Shown: one piece after another, positions 34,606-43,019 of the stretch | How the letters are laid out: each line of letters opens with the position of its first letter | Numbering within the stretch: the stretch's first letter is position 1 | Translations under genes and position numbers: made by a program | DNA from: Anaeromassilibacillus sp. An250 | GTDB taxonomy: Bacteria > Bacillota > Clostridia > Oscillospirales > Acutalibacteraceae | Assembly: GCF_002159845.1 (NCBI RefSeq) | Contig: NZ_NFJK01000009.1 | Location: 78,054 to 142,053 of the forward strand | Direction: 5' to 3' | DNA: 64,000 bases | The notes under the pieces: model-generated | What the model was told of the DNA's origin: nothing | The model's database searches: none | The model's input: the letters and a program-made list of their open reading frames with translations, nothing else

Positions 34606-36486
34606 TTATGGTTCCTCCTTTCCGCGCCGGTTGAATTCCTGGCGGATATAGTCTCTCAGTTCCTCAAAACCGGTCACATGGAGTTTTTGACCGGTTTCGT
34701 AAAGCTGCCCCTCTATGCGAATCTTCCAATCCTCCTCGCTCTGGTCATGAACCTGCTGGAAAGATTGCTGGTGGAGATAATACTGCGTTCCAAAAGAATG
34801 AATCCACTCCTCCGGTACGGCGCGCACCCGCTTGCCAGAGATGGAGAGCGGCTGCACAGAATCATGGGAATCCTGCTCGCCTTGCTGACCGGAGAGCAGA
34901 TAAGATTTGATAAACGCCTCTGCGTCATTGAGATCGAAAATATACGCTGATTCACTTTGGCTTTGAAAGAGCCGCCCGGCAATCCGATACTTTAAATCCG
35001 GGCTCCAGCCGAACAGCTGAAACAGCGTTTCCATATAGGCCGCACCCGCAATCTCTCTGGGCTGGTATTTCCCATCCACCAGTTTGGAGAACAGGACGGC
35101 ATTGCGGTTGCCTTTTTCCGCCGTGCGGACAGCAAACTTCATCTCCACTGGGTTGACCAGTAGTTCCACATGGTTGTCTTTCCCAAATGTACGAACACAA
35201 GCTGTGCTGAATTTGATCCTCTTATCCTGAAACTGAACATAAGGACGGTGGTAATTATCAAAGAACTCGCTGCGGGTAATCTCAAAACCCCTCATGTCAA
35301 AATCCCCAGGAGCCAGAGTGACACTGGAAAGAGGCGCTCTTTCTTCCGCCTGCTCATCGGGAGGATGGATACTGGCGGAAGCCTGAAAGTAATCCGCAGG
35401 TTTGAACCCGGCCCAGCGAGGGTTGATGGTTACAAAGCCTTTGAGCAGGCCGCTGTCAATCACCCGCAGCTCCGGGAGGATAGAGCGATGTCCATACTTG
35501 GAGTTGTTCAGAAGGTGCTGAACGGCAATGAAATCATCTCTGGAAACAATGCCCTCGTGGTGATTCCGGTAAAGGCTCTGGGGGCGGTCGCCCCGATTCT
35601 TCCTGGACTTGTGGTTCAGGTAGTTCGGGGTGAAGGTCTTTCGGGTCAGCACATCCCCGCAATGACGCTCATTGCGAAGAACCTGAACAATGGAATTGGA
35701 GGTCCATTTGATATTTCCCAGGTAGGTCTTACGGCCCAGCTCGGTAAGCGCCGCCGCGATGTCGCTGGTGGAGTAGCCGTACAGATACATGTAGAAGATG
35801 AGCTTCACCGTAGGCGCTTCCTCCGGGTTGACCACCAGGTTTCCATCCCCGTCGTGAGAATAGCCCAGCAGCTTGGGCGTCAAAGGCAAGCCGCCGTCCA
35901 GCCGCATCCGCAGGGAGGTTTCCATGCTCCGGCTGCGGATATGGGACTCCTCCTGCGCCATGGTGGCCTGAAAGGAAAGCGCCATCTGGGAATCATCCTT
36001 AAGGGAAAAGATACATTCGCTCTCGAAAAACACGCCCACCGGGCTGGGCAGTTCCGCCAGCATCCGGACCATGCTGATGCAGTCCACCACATTCCGGGCA
36101 AAACGGGACACGCTTTTGGTGATGATCATGTCGATTTTACCGCTGCGGCAGTCAGTCATCATGGCATTAAACTCGTCCCGATGGACGAGGGAAGTCCCAC
36201 TAATGCCCTCATCGGCATAGATTTTAACCAGCGTCCAATTGGGGTGATGCAGGACGAAATCCTCATAGTATTTCTTCTGCAGCTCATAGGAGGATGTCTG
36301 CTGGACATTGTCCGTGGAAACACGGGCATACACGGCGACTCGTTGCGGAATATCGTTGTCGTAGTAGTCGATAGGCTTCTTGGCAGGGATGAATTCGTAG
36401 TTCTCCGGGTCAACCTTTGTGTTGATCCGGCGGCGGACCCGTTCCTTTCGTTCTGCAAGCCGATTGCGGGTGGCCTTGTCAATCAT
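34606..36486 (-). CDS. Serine recombinase with an unusual C-terminal module instead of a zinc ribbon
   Basis: 626 aa from the ATG at 36486. Catalytic motifs are intact: AVYARVSTDN (Ser57), YADEGISGTSLVHRDEF, TKSVSRFARN. The recombinase DNA-binding domain follows (TPKLLGYSHDGDGNL ... VLRNERHCGD). Where other large serine recombinases have a four-cysteine zinc ribbon, this protein has no cysteine; instead, from about residue 395, comes a module with FEITRSEFFDNY, FSTACVRTFGK, HVELLVNPVEMKFAV and GWSPDLKYRIAGRLF. Overlaps the dead resolvase homologue's gene by 8 nt. Confidence 0.92.
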   Translation of the reverse strand: MIDKATRNRLAERKERVRRRINTKVDPENYEFIPAKKPIDYYDNDIPQRVAVYARVSTDNVQQTSSYELQKKYYEDFVLHHPNWTLVKIYADEGISGTSLVHRDEFNAMMTDCRSGKIDMIITKSVSRFARNVVDCISMVRMLAELPSPVGVFFESECIFSLKDDSQMALSFQATMAQEESHIRSRSMETSLRMRLDGGLPLTPKLLGYSHDGDGNLVVNPEEAPTVKLIFYMYLYGYSTSDIAAALTELGRKTYLGNIKWTSNSIVQVLRNERHCGDVLTRKTFTPNYLNHKSRKNRGDRPQSLYRNHHEGIVSRDDFIAVQHLLNNSKYGHRSILPELRVIDSGLLKGFVTINPRWAGFKPADYFQASASIHPPDEQAEERAPLSSVTLAPGDFDMRGFEITRSEFFDNYHRPYVQFQDKRIKFSTACVRTFGKDNHVELLVNPVEMKFAVRTAEKGNRNAVLFSKLVDGKYQPREIAGAAYMETLFQLFGWSPDLKYRIAGRLFQSQSESAYIFDLNDAEAFIKSYLLSGQQGEQDSHDSVQPLSISGKRVRAVPEEWIHSFGTQYYLHQQSFQQVHDQSEEDWKIRIEGQLYETGQKLHVTGFEELRDYIRQEFNRRGKEEP

Positions 36487-37084
36487 GCAGCATTTCCCTC
36501 CCAGGCTGGTGATCGGGGAGGATCGTCCAATCAGGACCGGGCAGAAAATACGGATCATGGAGATCCTCCCGGTAGTAGGAAGCCATTGTGTAGATATCCT
36601 CCGAAACAAAGTAAATGCCCACCGGCTTTGGCAGCGCCGCAAGAAGCCGGGCACAGAAAGAGAGCTCCGATAGTTTCTTGGAAATATTGCTTGCCTTCTG
36701 GGTGATCACCAGATCTACCTTGCCCTCATAGCAATCTTGCAGGAGTCTCGCCCATTCTGGAGCGTTTTCCATGTTCGGTGCGGTGCTTCCCTCATCCACA
36801 TAGAAACCGACAAATTCCCAGTTCGGACAAAGAGCCAGCGTGTCCAAAAACTGCTTTTTGTGGGCGGAGAGATAATCCTCATAGCGGGTTTGGTTGAAGT
36901 AGCGAATGTATACCGCCACCCGGTGATGGTTTTTCGGAAGCGGGCGCTCCCGCCGAATGCCTTTTAACCAGGCACGATGCTCTGCCAAAAGCGCATTCTT
37001 TTCCGCCTCTCCTTCCAGCAGAAAATCAAAGGACGGCATGATCTCCTGCTCCATTGCTTCGCCCTTTATTGCCAGCTCTTCCAT
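36479..37084 (-). CDS. Catalytically dead resolvase-domain protein (201 aa)
   Basis: 201 aa. Residues 55-165 follow the serine-resolvase fold beside the partner recombinase: AVYIRYFNQT against AVYARVSTDN, FYVDEG against IYADEG, DLVITQKASNISKKL against DMIITKSVSRFARNV, PVGIYFVSEDIYTM against PVGVFFESECIFSL. The nucleophile serine is phenylalanine (F63), and the active-site arginines of HRDEF and SRFARN are gone. No DNA-binding domain follows. The frame is intact with a good RBS (GGGGGAG), and overlap with the recombinase start indicates coupled synthesis, so it is likely a regulatory subunit. Confidence 0.85.
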   Translation of the reverse strand: MEELAIKGEAMEQEIMPSFDFLLEGEAEKNALLAEHRAWLKGIRRERPLPKNHHRVAVYIRYFNQTRYEDYLSAHKKQFLDTLALCPNWEFVGFYVDEGSTAPNMENAPEWARLLQDCYEGKVDLVITQKASNISKKLSELSFCARLLAALPKPVGIYFVSEDIYTMASYYREDLHDPYFLPGPDWTILPDHQPGREMLHD

Positions 37085-37144
37085 ATGTGCTCCCCCTGCG
37101 AATGTTCTTACGGGCTATTATAGCGGCCACAGACTATAAATAAA

Positions 37145-37184
37145 ATCGACCAGAGGTCAACAACTTGACTCCTGGTCGATGAAC
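37145..37184 (-). terminator. Hairpin with T-run on the minus strand
   Basis: ATCGACCAGAGGTCAA / TTGACTCCTGGTCGAT with a 4-nt loop (37145-37180); on the minus strand it is followed by TTTATTTA. It lies 60 nt upstream of the 37084 start, insulating the recombinase genes from the right. It resembles the hairpin at 39127-39168. Confidence 0.6.
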
Positions 37185-37530
37185 GAGAAAAAAAGATTCA
37201 GATTACAATGACTTCCGGCGAGCTGCAAACCCATTTCTACCCCAAGACGAGCCCCATTGAGTCTTCTGCACCATATATGTACGATGAAGATAGTGAGATC
37301 GCAGTATTTTGCCACTCGGCTTTATCCTATCCAGGATGTACTGCCATCCGTGCTACTCCTGAAAACGAAATGTGCATTGACATTATGTGATATAACACAT
37401 ATAATGAACATAGAGAGAAGGCGGTGGGTATGGAAAACTTCTCGGCAAAATACTACGAAACGACAGACGGTACTTAACCAGCTTAAAATTGCATTCTAAT
37501 AGACTATTCGAAGTGGAAGGAATGGTTATC
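37185..37530. other. Gene-free interval, 345 nt
   Basis: AT-rich in its second half with ATAACACATATAATGAACATAG (a possible -10 at 37391-37402). Short open frames here lack RBSs and recognisable sequence. It probably holds the promoter for the 37534 gene and may contain worn remnants. Confidence 0.4.
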
Positions 37531-37533
37531 GGC

Positions 37534-37845
37534 ATGGACAATAGCATTGAAAAAAAGCGAATTGAGGGCGAAGAAGATCTCATTTCAACGATTAAAGTGG
37601 CAACTGCGGCTCTCCCTCTTATCTTCACAATTGCAGAAAAACTATCTAAGCAACATGGATTTATCCACGATAGCGTACCTGCTCGTTTCGGGGACAAAAC
37701 TGGACGATTAGTTTGGGATTACATATTATACAATGAGATTACATTTGATAGTGAGGACGGAAAAATAATTAGCCTTTTCACATCTCTTTCTGATGCAGAA
37801 ACGAAGAAGCGCTGGGATGTTTTAGTCGACAAGTATGGGTTATAA
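37534..37845 (+). CDS. Hypothetical protein (103 aa)
   Basis: 103 aa if started at 37534; other in-frame ATGs are at 37522 and 37489. GGAAGGA ends 12 nt before 37534. The sequence is an ordinary soluble alpha/beta mixture (STIKVATAALPLIFTIAEKL, RLVWDYILYNEITFDSEDGK), of no family I know. It is 53 nt before a HigA-like HTH gene, so a toxin role was considered, but it does not look like RelE/HigB. Confidence 0.5.
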   Translation: MDNSIEKKRIEGEEDLISTIKVATAALPLIFTIAEKLSKQHGFIHDSVPARFGDKTGRLVWDYILYNEITFDSEDGKIISLFTSLSDAETKKRWDVLVDKYGL

Positions 37846-37898
37846 CATTAGACAGACATTATCGAGCGGACTACCAGCAGAGGAAGGAGGATTGACCT

Positions 37899-38192
37899 AT
37901 GGGCAAGAATTTTCGTGAAACTCTGAATGAACAGCTCCGAGATCCCGCATTCAAAGCCGAGTGGGATGCCCTCGAACCGGAGCGTCAGATCATGAGAGCG
38001 ATTCTGGAAGGGCGCGATGAACAGTCGCTGACGCAAAAGCAGCTGGCGGAAGTGACTGGTATCGCCCAGGCAGACATCAGCCGTTTCGAAAACGGAACCG
38101 GCAATCCGTCTCTCCGCACCCTGAAAAGACTGGCGGATGGCCTGGGGATGCGTCTCAAAGTGGAGTTCGTCCCCAAAAAACCAACTGCATAA
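37899..38192 (+). CDS. HigA-like HTH protein (97 aa)
   Basis: 97 aa. An N-terminal extension with AEWDALEPERQIMRAILEGRDE leads into an HTH_3 domain at residues 45-90 (LTQKQLAEVTGIAQADISRFENG). This architecture is that of antitoxins paired with RelE/HigB-type toxins, but no such toxin is adjacent, so it is either an orphan or paired with the unrecognised 103-aa protein upstream. RBS AAGGAGG is well placed. Confidence 0.8.
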   Translation: MGKNFRETLNEQLRDPAFKAEWDALEPERQIMRAILEGRDEQSLTQKQLAEVTGIAQADISRFENGTGNPSLRTLKRLADGLGMRLKVEFVPKKPTA

Positions 38193-38194
38193 GA

Positions 38195-38235
38195 AAAGCG
38201 GCGGGCCTTTGGAACACTCCTCGGCTCGCCGCTTT
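38195..38235. terminator. Bidirectional terminator between convergent HTH genes
   Basis: AAAGCGGCGGGCC (38195-38207) pairs with GGCTCGCCGCTTT (38223-38235), one G-T wobble, with A- and T-runs on the two sides; it overlaps the last codon of the leftward gene. Confidence 0.85.
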
Positions 38236-38593
38236 AATCGTTGTCTTCTCTTCTGGTCATGGTGGATTTCACTTCCCGGACGATTTTCAGGATGGAATCC
38301 AGTTCCTTGGGGGAGCAATCGGCCAACAGCTCGTCAAACTCACTTTGGTAGAGGCTCCGCACCTCCGGCACATCGGGCCGAAGCAGGGAGTCCGCTGACA
38401 CCTGAAGCGCCTCGATGATCCGGATGAAGGACTCCAGTTTCATATTGGTCTTTCCCGTTTCAATAGCGCTGACATGAGGCAGGGAGATATTGGCCTTGGC
38501 TGCAAGATCTGCCTGGCTCATCCGCCGGCCGACTCGCGCCTCCCGAATGCGGGAGCCAATCAGCTGACGCTCGTTCAAACCATGTTCCTCCAT
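38234..38593 (-). CDS. XRE-family regulator (119 aa)
   Basis: 119 aa with HTH_3 at residues 12-68 (IREARVGRRMSQADLAAKANISLPHVSAIETG) and a C-terminal helical tail (FDELLADCSPKELDSILKIVREV) like that of the 105-aa XRE protein at 14315. RBS GGGGGGAG. It is divergent from another XRE gene at 38737, and the two share an operator-like palindrome between them. Confidence 0.87.
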   Translation of the reverse strand: MEEHGLNERQLIGSRIREARVGRRMSQADLAAKANISLPHVSAIETGKTNMKLESFIRIIEALQVSADSLLRPDVPEVRSLYQSEFDELLADCSPKELDSILKIVREVKSTMTRREDND

Positions 38594-38644
38594 CGGCTCC
38601 CCCCCTTTTTGAAATATATTCTCCAGTTAATCTATTTCTAAGAG

Positions 38645-38693
38645 TATATCAACTTGGGGTGAAATTGATATAAGGCAAAGGCGATGATATAAG
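38645..38693 (+). promoter_or_regulatory. Promoter and palindromic operator between divergent XRE genes
   Basis: TTGATA (38665-38670), 17 nt, TATAAG (38688-38693) points to the 38737 gene. TATATCAA (38645-38652) and TTGATATA (38665-38672) form a perfect 8-bp inverted repeat with 12-nt spacing that overlaps the -35, a likely repressor site. Confidence 0.7.
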
Positions 38694-38736
38694 CCAGACA
38701 CTATAATAAGGCTACAATTTTTTTGGAGGTCTTATT

Positions 38737-39120
38737 ATGAGTCTTGACTACAAAGCCATTGGCAAACACATCCGCGAAGCCCGTCGCCGCAACCATCTCT
38801 CCCAGGCAATGCTCGCCGAGGCGGTGGACAAAACCCCCTCTTACATCAGTTACATAGAGAGCGGCCTCAAAAGTATGAGCCTGGACACCTTTGTTCTCAT
38901 CGCCAATGCCCTCGGCGTATCGCCGGAAAGGTTGTTGATGGAGCAGATCACCGACACGGAACGGTGCGCCAGTGAGGAGATCACCTTGCTCCTCTCAGAT
39001 TGCACCATCTGTGAGGCTCTCATTCTGCTGGACATGATGAAAGCCTTAAAGACAGCTCTGCGAGAACACCGGGAGAAGTGCATCGATTCGGATGCTTCCG
39101 ATTTTACATTCCTGCTCTGA
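38737..39120 (+). CDS. XRE-family regulator (127 aa)
   Basis: 127 aa, ATG after TTGGAGG. HTH_3 at residues 8-63 (IREARRRNHLSQAMLAEAVDKTPSYISYIESG), then a hydrophobic helical tail (LLLSDCTICEALILLDMMKALKTAL). Its resemblance to the divergent neighbour in both HTH and tail suggests a two-repressor switch. A strong terminator follows the stop. Confidence 0.87.
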   Translation: MSLDYKAIGKHIREARRRNHLSQAMLAEAVDKTPSYISYIESGLKSMSLDTFVLIANALGVSPERLLMEQITDTERCASEEITLLLSDCTICEALILLDMMKALKTALREHREKCIDSDASDFTFLL

Positions 39121-39126
39121 GAAAAC

Positions 39127-39168
39127 AATCGACCGGAAGTCATGTGCTTTGACTGCCGGTCGATTTTT
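39127..39168 (+). terminator. Terminator after the XRE gene
   Basis: AATCGACCGG / CCGGTCGATT with extra pairing (TCA/TGA) toward the loop, followed by TTT. The stem resembles the hairpin at 37145. Confidence 0.85.
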
Positions 39169-39274
39169 GCCTGTAAAAGTGTATATGTTTTTGGGAAAGT
39201 GAATATGTTTTCGAAAAGTCCAGGATATGGGCCTCCAAAGTTGGTATAATGGAGGGCGAAAGGTGGGATAGTCC

Positions 39275-39994
39275 ATGATCTACTACACGGGCGATATCCA
39301 CGGGAACCCTCGTGAGATCGTACAGTTCTGTGACCGGCACAAGCTGACCGAGCAGGACACCCTCGTCCTTCTGGGGGATGTGGGGGCCAATTATTTCCTG
39401 AACGGGCGGGATGCCGAGATGAAGCAGCTTTTGACACAGGTGAAACCCACGCTCCTGTGCATCCACGGCAATCATGAGGTTCGCCCATCTACCCTGCCAT
39501 CCTACCAGACCAAGGAATGGAACGGCGGAACGGTCTGGGTGGAGGAGACCTACCCCCGCCTGCTGTTCGCTGCTGATGGGGAGATATTTCATCTGGAGGG
39601 TCTTTGCCATCTGGTAATCGGCGGGGCTTACAGCGTGGACAAGTTTTACCGGCTGGACAGAGGATATGGCTGGTGGCCGGACGAGCAGCCTTCTCAGGAG
39701 ATCAAGGAGAAGGTCATCCGGACGCTGGATGCCTGCGGCTGGCAGGTGGATACCGTTCTCTCCCACACCTGCCCCTATCGGTATGAGCCGCGGGAAGCAT
39801 TCCTCCCCATGATCGACCAGAGCACCGTGGATGCCTCTACCGAGGAGTGGCTGGAGGAGATCGAGAGGAAGCTGCAATACAATCACTGGTTCTGCGGCCA
39901 CTGGCATATCAACAAGCGCATCGACCGGATGCACTTCCTCTTCCACAGTGTGGAGGCGGCGCCGCAGCTCCTGTCGGGAGATAGCATACGATGA
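39275..39994 (+). CDS. Calcineurin-like metallophosphoesterase (239 aa)
   Basis: 239 aa. The metal-binding motifs are complete: GDIHG at residues 6-10, GDVGAN near 34-39, GNHE near 65-68, SHTCP near 163 and GHWH near 207-210. Relatives include serine/threonine-type and nucleotide phosphodiesterases, so the substrate is open. It is the first gene of a run of seven with overlapping ends (39275-43547), and a promoter should lie in the 105 nt before it. Confidence 0.9.
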   Translation: MIYYTGDIHGNPREIVQFCDRHKLTEQDTLVLLGDVGANYFLNGRDAEMKQLLTQVKPTLLCIHGNHEVRPSTLPSYQTKEWNGGTVWVEETYPRLLFAADGEIFHLEGLCHLVIGGAYSVDKFYRLDRGYGWWPDEQPSQEIKEKVIRTLDACGWQVDTVLSHTCPYRYEPREAFLPMIDQSTVDASTEEWLEEIERKLQYNHWFCGHWHINKRIDRMHFLFHSVEAAPQLLSGDSIR

Positions 39995-40353
39995 CAGAGG
40001 AAGAAAAAACGGAACGGGAGGCTTGCTTTGCCGCAATCCGTGAAACCGTCCAGAGGCTCTCCCGCCTGATGGATACCGCATACCAGCAATACAGTCAATT
40101 GGTGGAACAGGTGGTGAAGGACAGGATCACCGGGGAGCAGGAGATCGAGCGGATCATGGACGGCCTTATGGACTTCGGGGATGACCAGAGATTCCTTGCT
40201 CTGTACAAGGCCCTTTGCCGCCATGTCTATGACAAACATCCTACTCTTGTGAGAGAACACATTGCTCTCTTCCGAACCCAATTTGAGGAGAGAGCGGACG
40301 AGGAAACGCAACAAGCACAAGGAGGTGAACGCCATGAAGGCACCGGAGATTAA
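39991..40353 (+). CDS. Hypothetical helical protein (120 aa)
   Basis: 120 aa, overlapping the metallophosphatase stop (ATGA). Mostly helical, with a conserved-looking DRITGEQEIERIMDGLMDFGDD centre and a Gln/Glu-rich tail. Not recognised. It overlaps the next gene's start by 20 nt, so is tightly coupled in the operon. Confidence 0.65.
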   Translation: MTEEEKTEREACFAAIRETVQRLSRLMDTAYQQYSQLVEQVVKDRITGEQEIERIMDGLMDFGDDQRFLALYKALCRHVYDKHPTLVREHIALFRTQFEERADEETQQAQGGERHEGTGD

Positions 40354-41578
40354 GCACTATATCAGCTGGCTGGGCCGGGTGGGATACCGAAACATCGACT
40401 GCTCTTTCTCCTACGACGAGGCATCCTATGGGGCCATCGACCGGATCTTCCGGCTGCTCTACCGGCTGGAACCTGACCCGGAGCACAACAGCTGGGAGCT
40501 TTGGCTTCGTGCCGAGCGGGGAACCATCGAGGACTTCGGCAGTTTTGAGGATCTACGGGAGGATGGGCAGGTGGAGAGCTACGAGGAATTTGAAGCCTGG
40601 TGGCGTTCCGAGTTCCCGGAGGAGGTGGAGTGGTTCCACTTTTCCGCCGGTGAAGATCAGAAGATCGGATACCGGGCGGTATTCCTGAGCCATAACCATG
40701 TGCTGGAGGTGGACTGCCGCAAAGAGAGATCTTTCCCCCATGACATCTCCCCATTTACCTCCTGGCTGGAGGAAGCCGTGCGGGACGCCGTGCAGGCGGT
40801 GGAGGATGGCAGCTATCCGAAGCTGGTGGAGCGGAATCTGCCCGTCTGGCATCGGACGGGAACCGTCCTGCGCCGGGATCTGTGGAAGGTCTTTCCCGAA
40901 TGGAAAGAGAAGTTCTTCCAGAATATCTCCCGGCAGGAGGTGGATGAGTTTCTTGCCTCGGCGGCAGGCTATCCCCTGGAAGCAAACAGAAGACTCCCGT
41001 CCATGACCGCAAACGACTTCTATCATGCCTGCGCTCTGGGCTACCGGGCCATGGGATATGCCGGAACGGAGAAACCGGACAAGGAGCAGTACCTTCTCCA
41101 CGCGGATGGGCGGGACGAGGGCCTGTCCAAATTGGACGGGAATTCCCCCGATGCCTTTGATCGCTGGCTGAAAGAGCGGCCACGCATCGGCCACCCCTGG
41201 GAGGTATGCCGGGGCGGCAACAGCACACACATCGACTGCATCGTGTGCCGGGATGAGCATGGTTACTATCTGGCGGTGGCCGGTCTTGCGGAGACCCGGA
41301 CGGTGGAGGCCATCCACTTCTTCCTCGCACTCCATCGGGCAGACATTCCCGTATGTATCCGCAATGCTGAGGAATTGAAGGCCCGCCTGACCGGAGAGGA
41401 GCCCATCGGCATCGTGCCGGAAGGAGTTCTTCCCGCCTACTGCCACGCCTGGTTCCCAGGCGAGCGTATCGTCGATTTTATGAATCTGCCCCTTGAGCGC
41501 CGGGACGAACTTGCAAACTACTGCCGGTGGCAGCCAATCCCGGTTCCCCGGTTGAAGAAGGACGGTGAATCCCCATGA
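40334..41578 (+). CDS. Conserved hypothetical protein (414 aa)
   Basis: 414 aa from the ATG at 40334, seven bases after GGAGGTG. Soluble, with several Trp-rich strands (SFEDLREDG, WWRSEFPEEVEWFHFSAGEDQ) and a histidine-rich middle (LSHNHVLEVDCRKE). No catalytic pattern known to me; the family is probably limited to clostridial mobile regions. Being between two metallophosphatases and overlapping the second by 4 nt, it may act on or bind the same substrate. Confidence 0.7.
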   Translation: MKAPEIKHYISWLGRVGYRNIDCSFSYDEASYGAIDRIFRLLYRLEPDPEHNSWELWLRAERGTIEDFGSFEDLREDGQVESYEEFEAWWRSEFPEEVEWFHFSAGEDQKIGYRAVFLSHNHVLEVDCRKERSFPHDISPFTSWLEEAVRDAVQAVEDGSYPKLVERNLPVWHRTGTVLRRDLWKVFPEWKEKFFQNISRQEVDEFLASAAGYPLEANRRLPSMTANDFYHACALGYRAMGYAGTEKPDKEQYLLHADGRDEGLSKLDGNSPDAFDRWLKERPRIGHPWEVCRGGNSTHIDCIVCRDEHGYYLAVAGLAETRTVEAIHFFLALHRADIPVCIRNAEELKARLTGEEPIGIVPEGVLPAYCHAWFPGERIVDFMNLPLERRDELANYCRWQPIPVPRLKKDGESP

Positions 41579-42138
41579 TTTTCTTTACCTCTGACCTGCA
41601 TCTCGGTCACGAGAACTGCATCCGGCTTTGCAACCGGCCCTTCTCCAGCATTGAGGAGATGGACGAAACCCTCATCGAAAACTGGAACCGCAAGGTCACA
41701 GGGAAGGATACCGTCTATATCCTCGGCGACCTCATCTACCGGAGCAAAAAGCCGCCGGAGGAATACCTGCGGCGGCTGCGGGGAAAGAAGCATCTCATCC
41801 TTGAGAATCACGACCGGGGATGGGTCCAGAATTGTCAGACGGAGCGATTCTTTGAAAGCGTGAGCAATCTGCTGTATATCACGGACGGAAAGCGGCAGTA
41901 CACCCTCTGCCACTACCCCATGATGTCCTGGCCGCATATCATGCGGTGCTACATGGTCTTTGGTCACATCCACGGAAATACCGATGCGGACTACTGGCCG
42001 CTCATTCAGGCAAACGAGCGGATGCTGAATGCCGGGGTGGATGTCAATCGCTTCGAGCCGGTCACCTTCGAGGAGATGGAAGCCAACAATCTCCTGCATA
42101 AAGGCCAGCAGAAAGCGGAACCGGAGGTGCAGCCGTGA
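41575..42138 (+). CDS. Second metallophosphoesterase (187 aa), YfcE/MJ0936-like
   Basis: 187 aa. It has SDLHLGH at residues 6-12, LGDLI near 50, then LENHDRG where related enzymes have GNHD (the glycine is glutamate), CHYPMMSW near 115 and GHIHGN near 130. Metal ligands seem retained. Small phosphodiesterases of this type hydrolyse varied phosphodiesters. ATG overlaps the upstream stop, and the next gene (GTG) overlaps its own stop. Confidence 0.88.
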   Translation: MIFFTSDLHLGHENCIRLCNRPFSSIEEMDETLIENWNRKVTGKDTVYILGDLIYRSKKPPEEYLRRLRGKKHLILENHDRGWVQNCQTERFFESVSNLLYITDGKRQYTLCHYPMMSWPHIMRCYMVFGHIHGNTDADYWPLIQANERMLNAGVDVNRFEPVTFEEMEANNLLHKGQQKAEPEVQP

Positions 42139-43019
42139 AAAGAAGAAAGGGATTTTATGAGGCGGAACCTCTGGCCAGTTCCATCGCTCGTCGAGACTGG
42201 CAGCACACGCTGGAGCGAGCCGAGGAAAGCGGCCTGCCACTCCAATCCCGAAAGGGGAACACAGGACTGCTGTTTCCGGCAAGAATCCTTGCCCCCGTTT
42301 GGGAGGAAGGACTGCGGCATATCATTCTGGCGGCGATTCGGTACAGTATGGGACGGCACACCTATATGCCCAGCATCGCTGTGGATTTCACCTGCCGGAA
42401 TCTGAGCTGCCTGGACGAGAGCACCCGTTCCGCCGCTGCGGCGGAGATTCAATATCATCTGAACCGATATGGAGAACAGGAGCCATATCCCCGGCTGTGG
42501 AACAGTCTCAGCCGACTGCTCATATCTGAAGAAATCGGACAAGAGGACAGGAGGAAGGAAACAATGCCGATTTTACAATCACTGGAAAGCATGGAGCGCA
42601 TCTCACGTCAGGCGCTGGCAGCTGATCTGGATGCCGTGTTGGAACGGGTAAGCCGTGAAAACATCGGGCTGGTGATCACCGATGAAGGGAAGGATGATCT
42701 TGTCCTCTGTCCGGCCTCCTGGTTCGATTTCGACTATGTGGATGACTTTGGCTGTGTCATCAACTGTGCCCTCCGCTATGCCATGCGAACGGAAGATGAG
42801 GAGAGCGAAGCGGTCGTCCGATATGCCCGATGTCACTACCGCCTGTTCGATGAAAAGACGCTGTCGGTGGCCGTGGCCGATCTGGAGCGGGAACTGGAAG
42901 AACCGATGGAGCCTCTCAAGAAGCCGCAGGTCTGGAAAGAACTTCTGGAGTTGTTTCAGCAGCGGCTTGCTGAGCTCCGGCAGGAAGATTCAAATGGAGA
43001 TGAAAAATCCAATGGATGA
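42135..43019 (+). CDS. Hypothetical protein (294 aa) with a Phd-like C-terminal segment
   Basis: 294 aa, GTG start overlapping the phosphatase stop. The first 140 residues are helical and unassigned. From residue 141 a segment reads MPILQSLESMERISRQALAA and then NIGLVITDEGKDDLVLCPASWF, which resembles Phd/YefM antitoxins (helix, strand pair, xVLxP end). The remaining tail is acidic and helical. A fused regulatory module is possible. Overlaps the next gene by 26 nt. Confidence 0.6.
   Translation: MKRRKGFYEAEPLASSIARRDWQHTLERAEESGLPLQSRKGNTGLLFPARILAPVWEEGLRHIILAAIRYSMGRHTYMPSIAVDFTCRNLSCLDESTRSAAAAEIQYHLNRYGEQEPYPRLWNSLSRLLISEEIGQEDRRKETMPILQSLESMERISRQALAADLDAVLERVSRENIGLVITDEGKDDLVLCPASWFDFDYVDDFGCVINCALRYAMRTEDEESEAVVRYARCHYRLFDEKTLSVAVADLERELEEPMEPLKKPQVWKELLELFQQRLAELRQEDSNGDEKSNG

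Noticed and set aside
35170..36705. 511-codon plus-strand open frame
   Set aside because: Antisense to the 626-aa recombinase and the dead resolvase gene, both well supported.
37534..38192. RelE/HigB-HigA toxin-antitoxin pair
   Set aside because: The downstream protein is HigA-like, but the 103-aa upstream protein lacks the RelE/HigB pattern, so a pair is not claimed.
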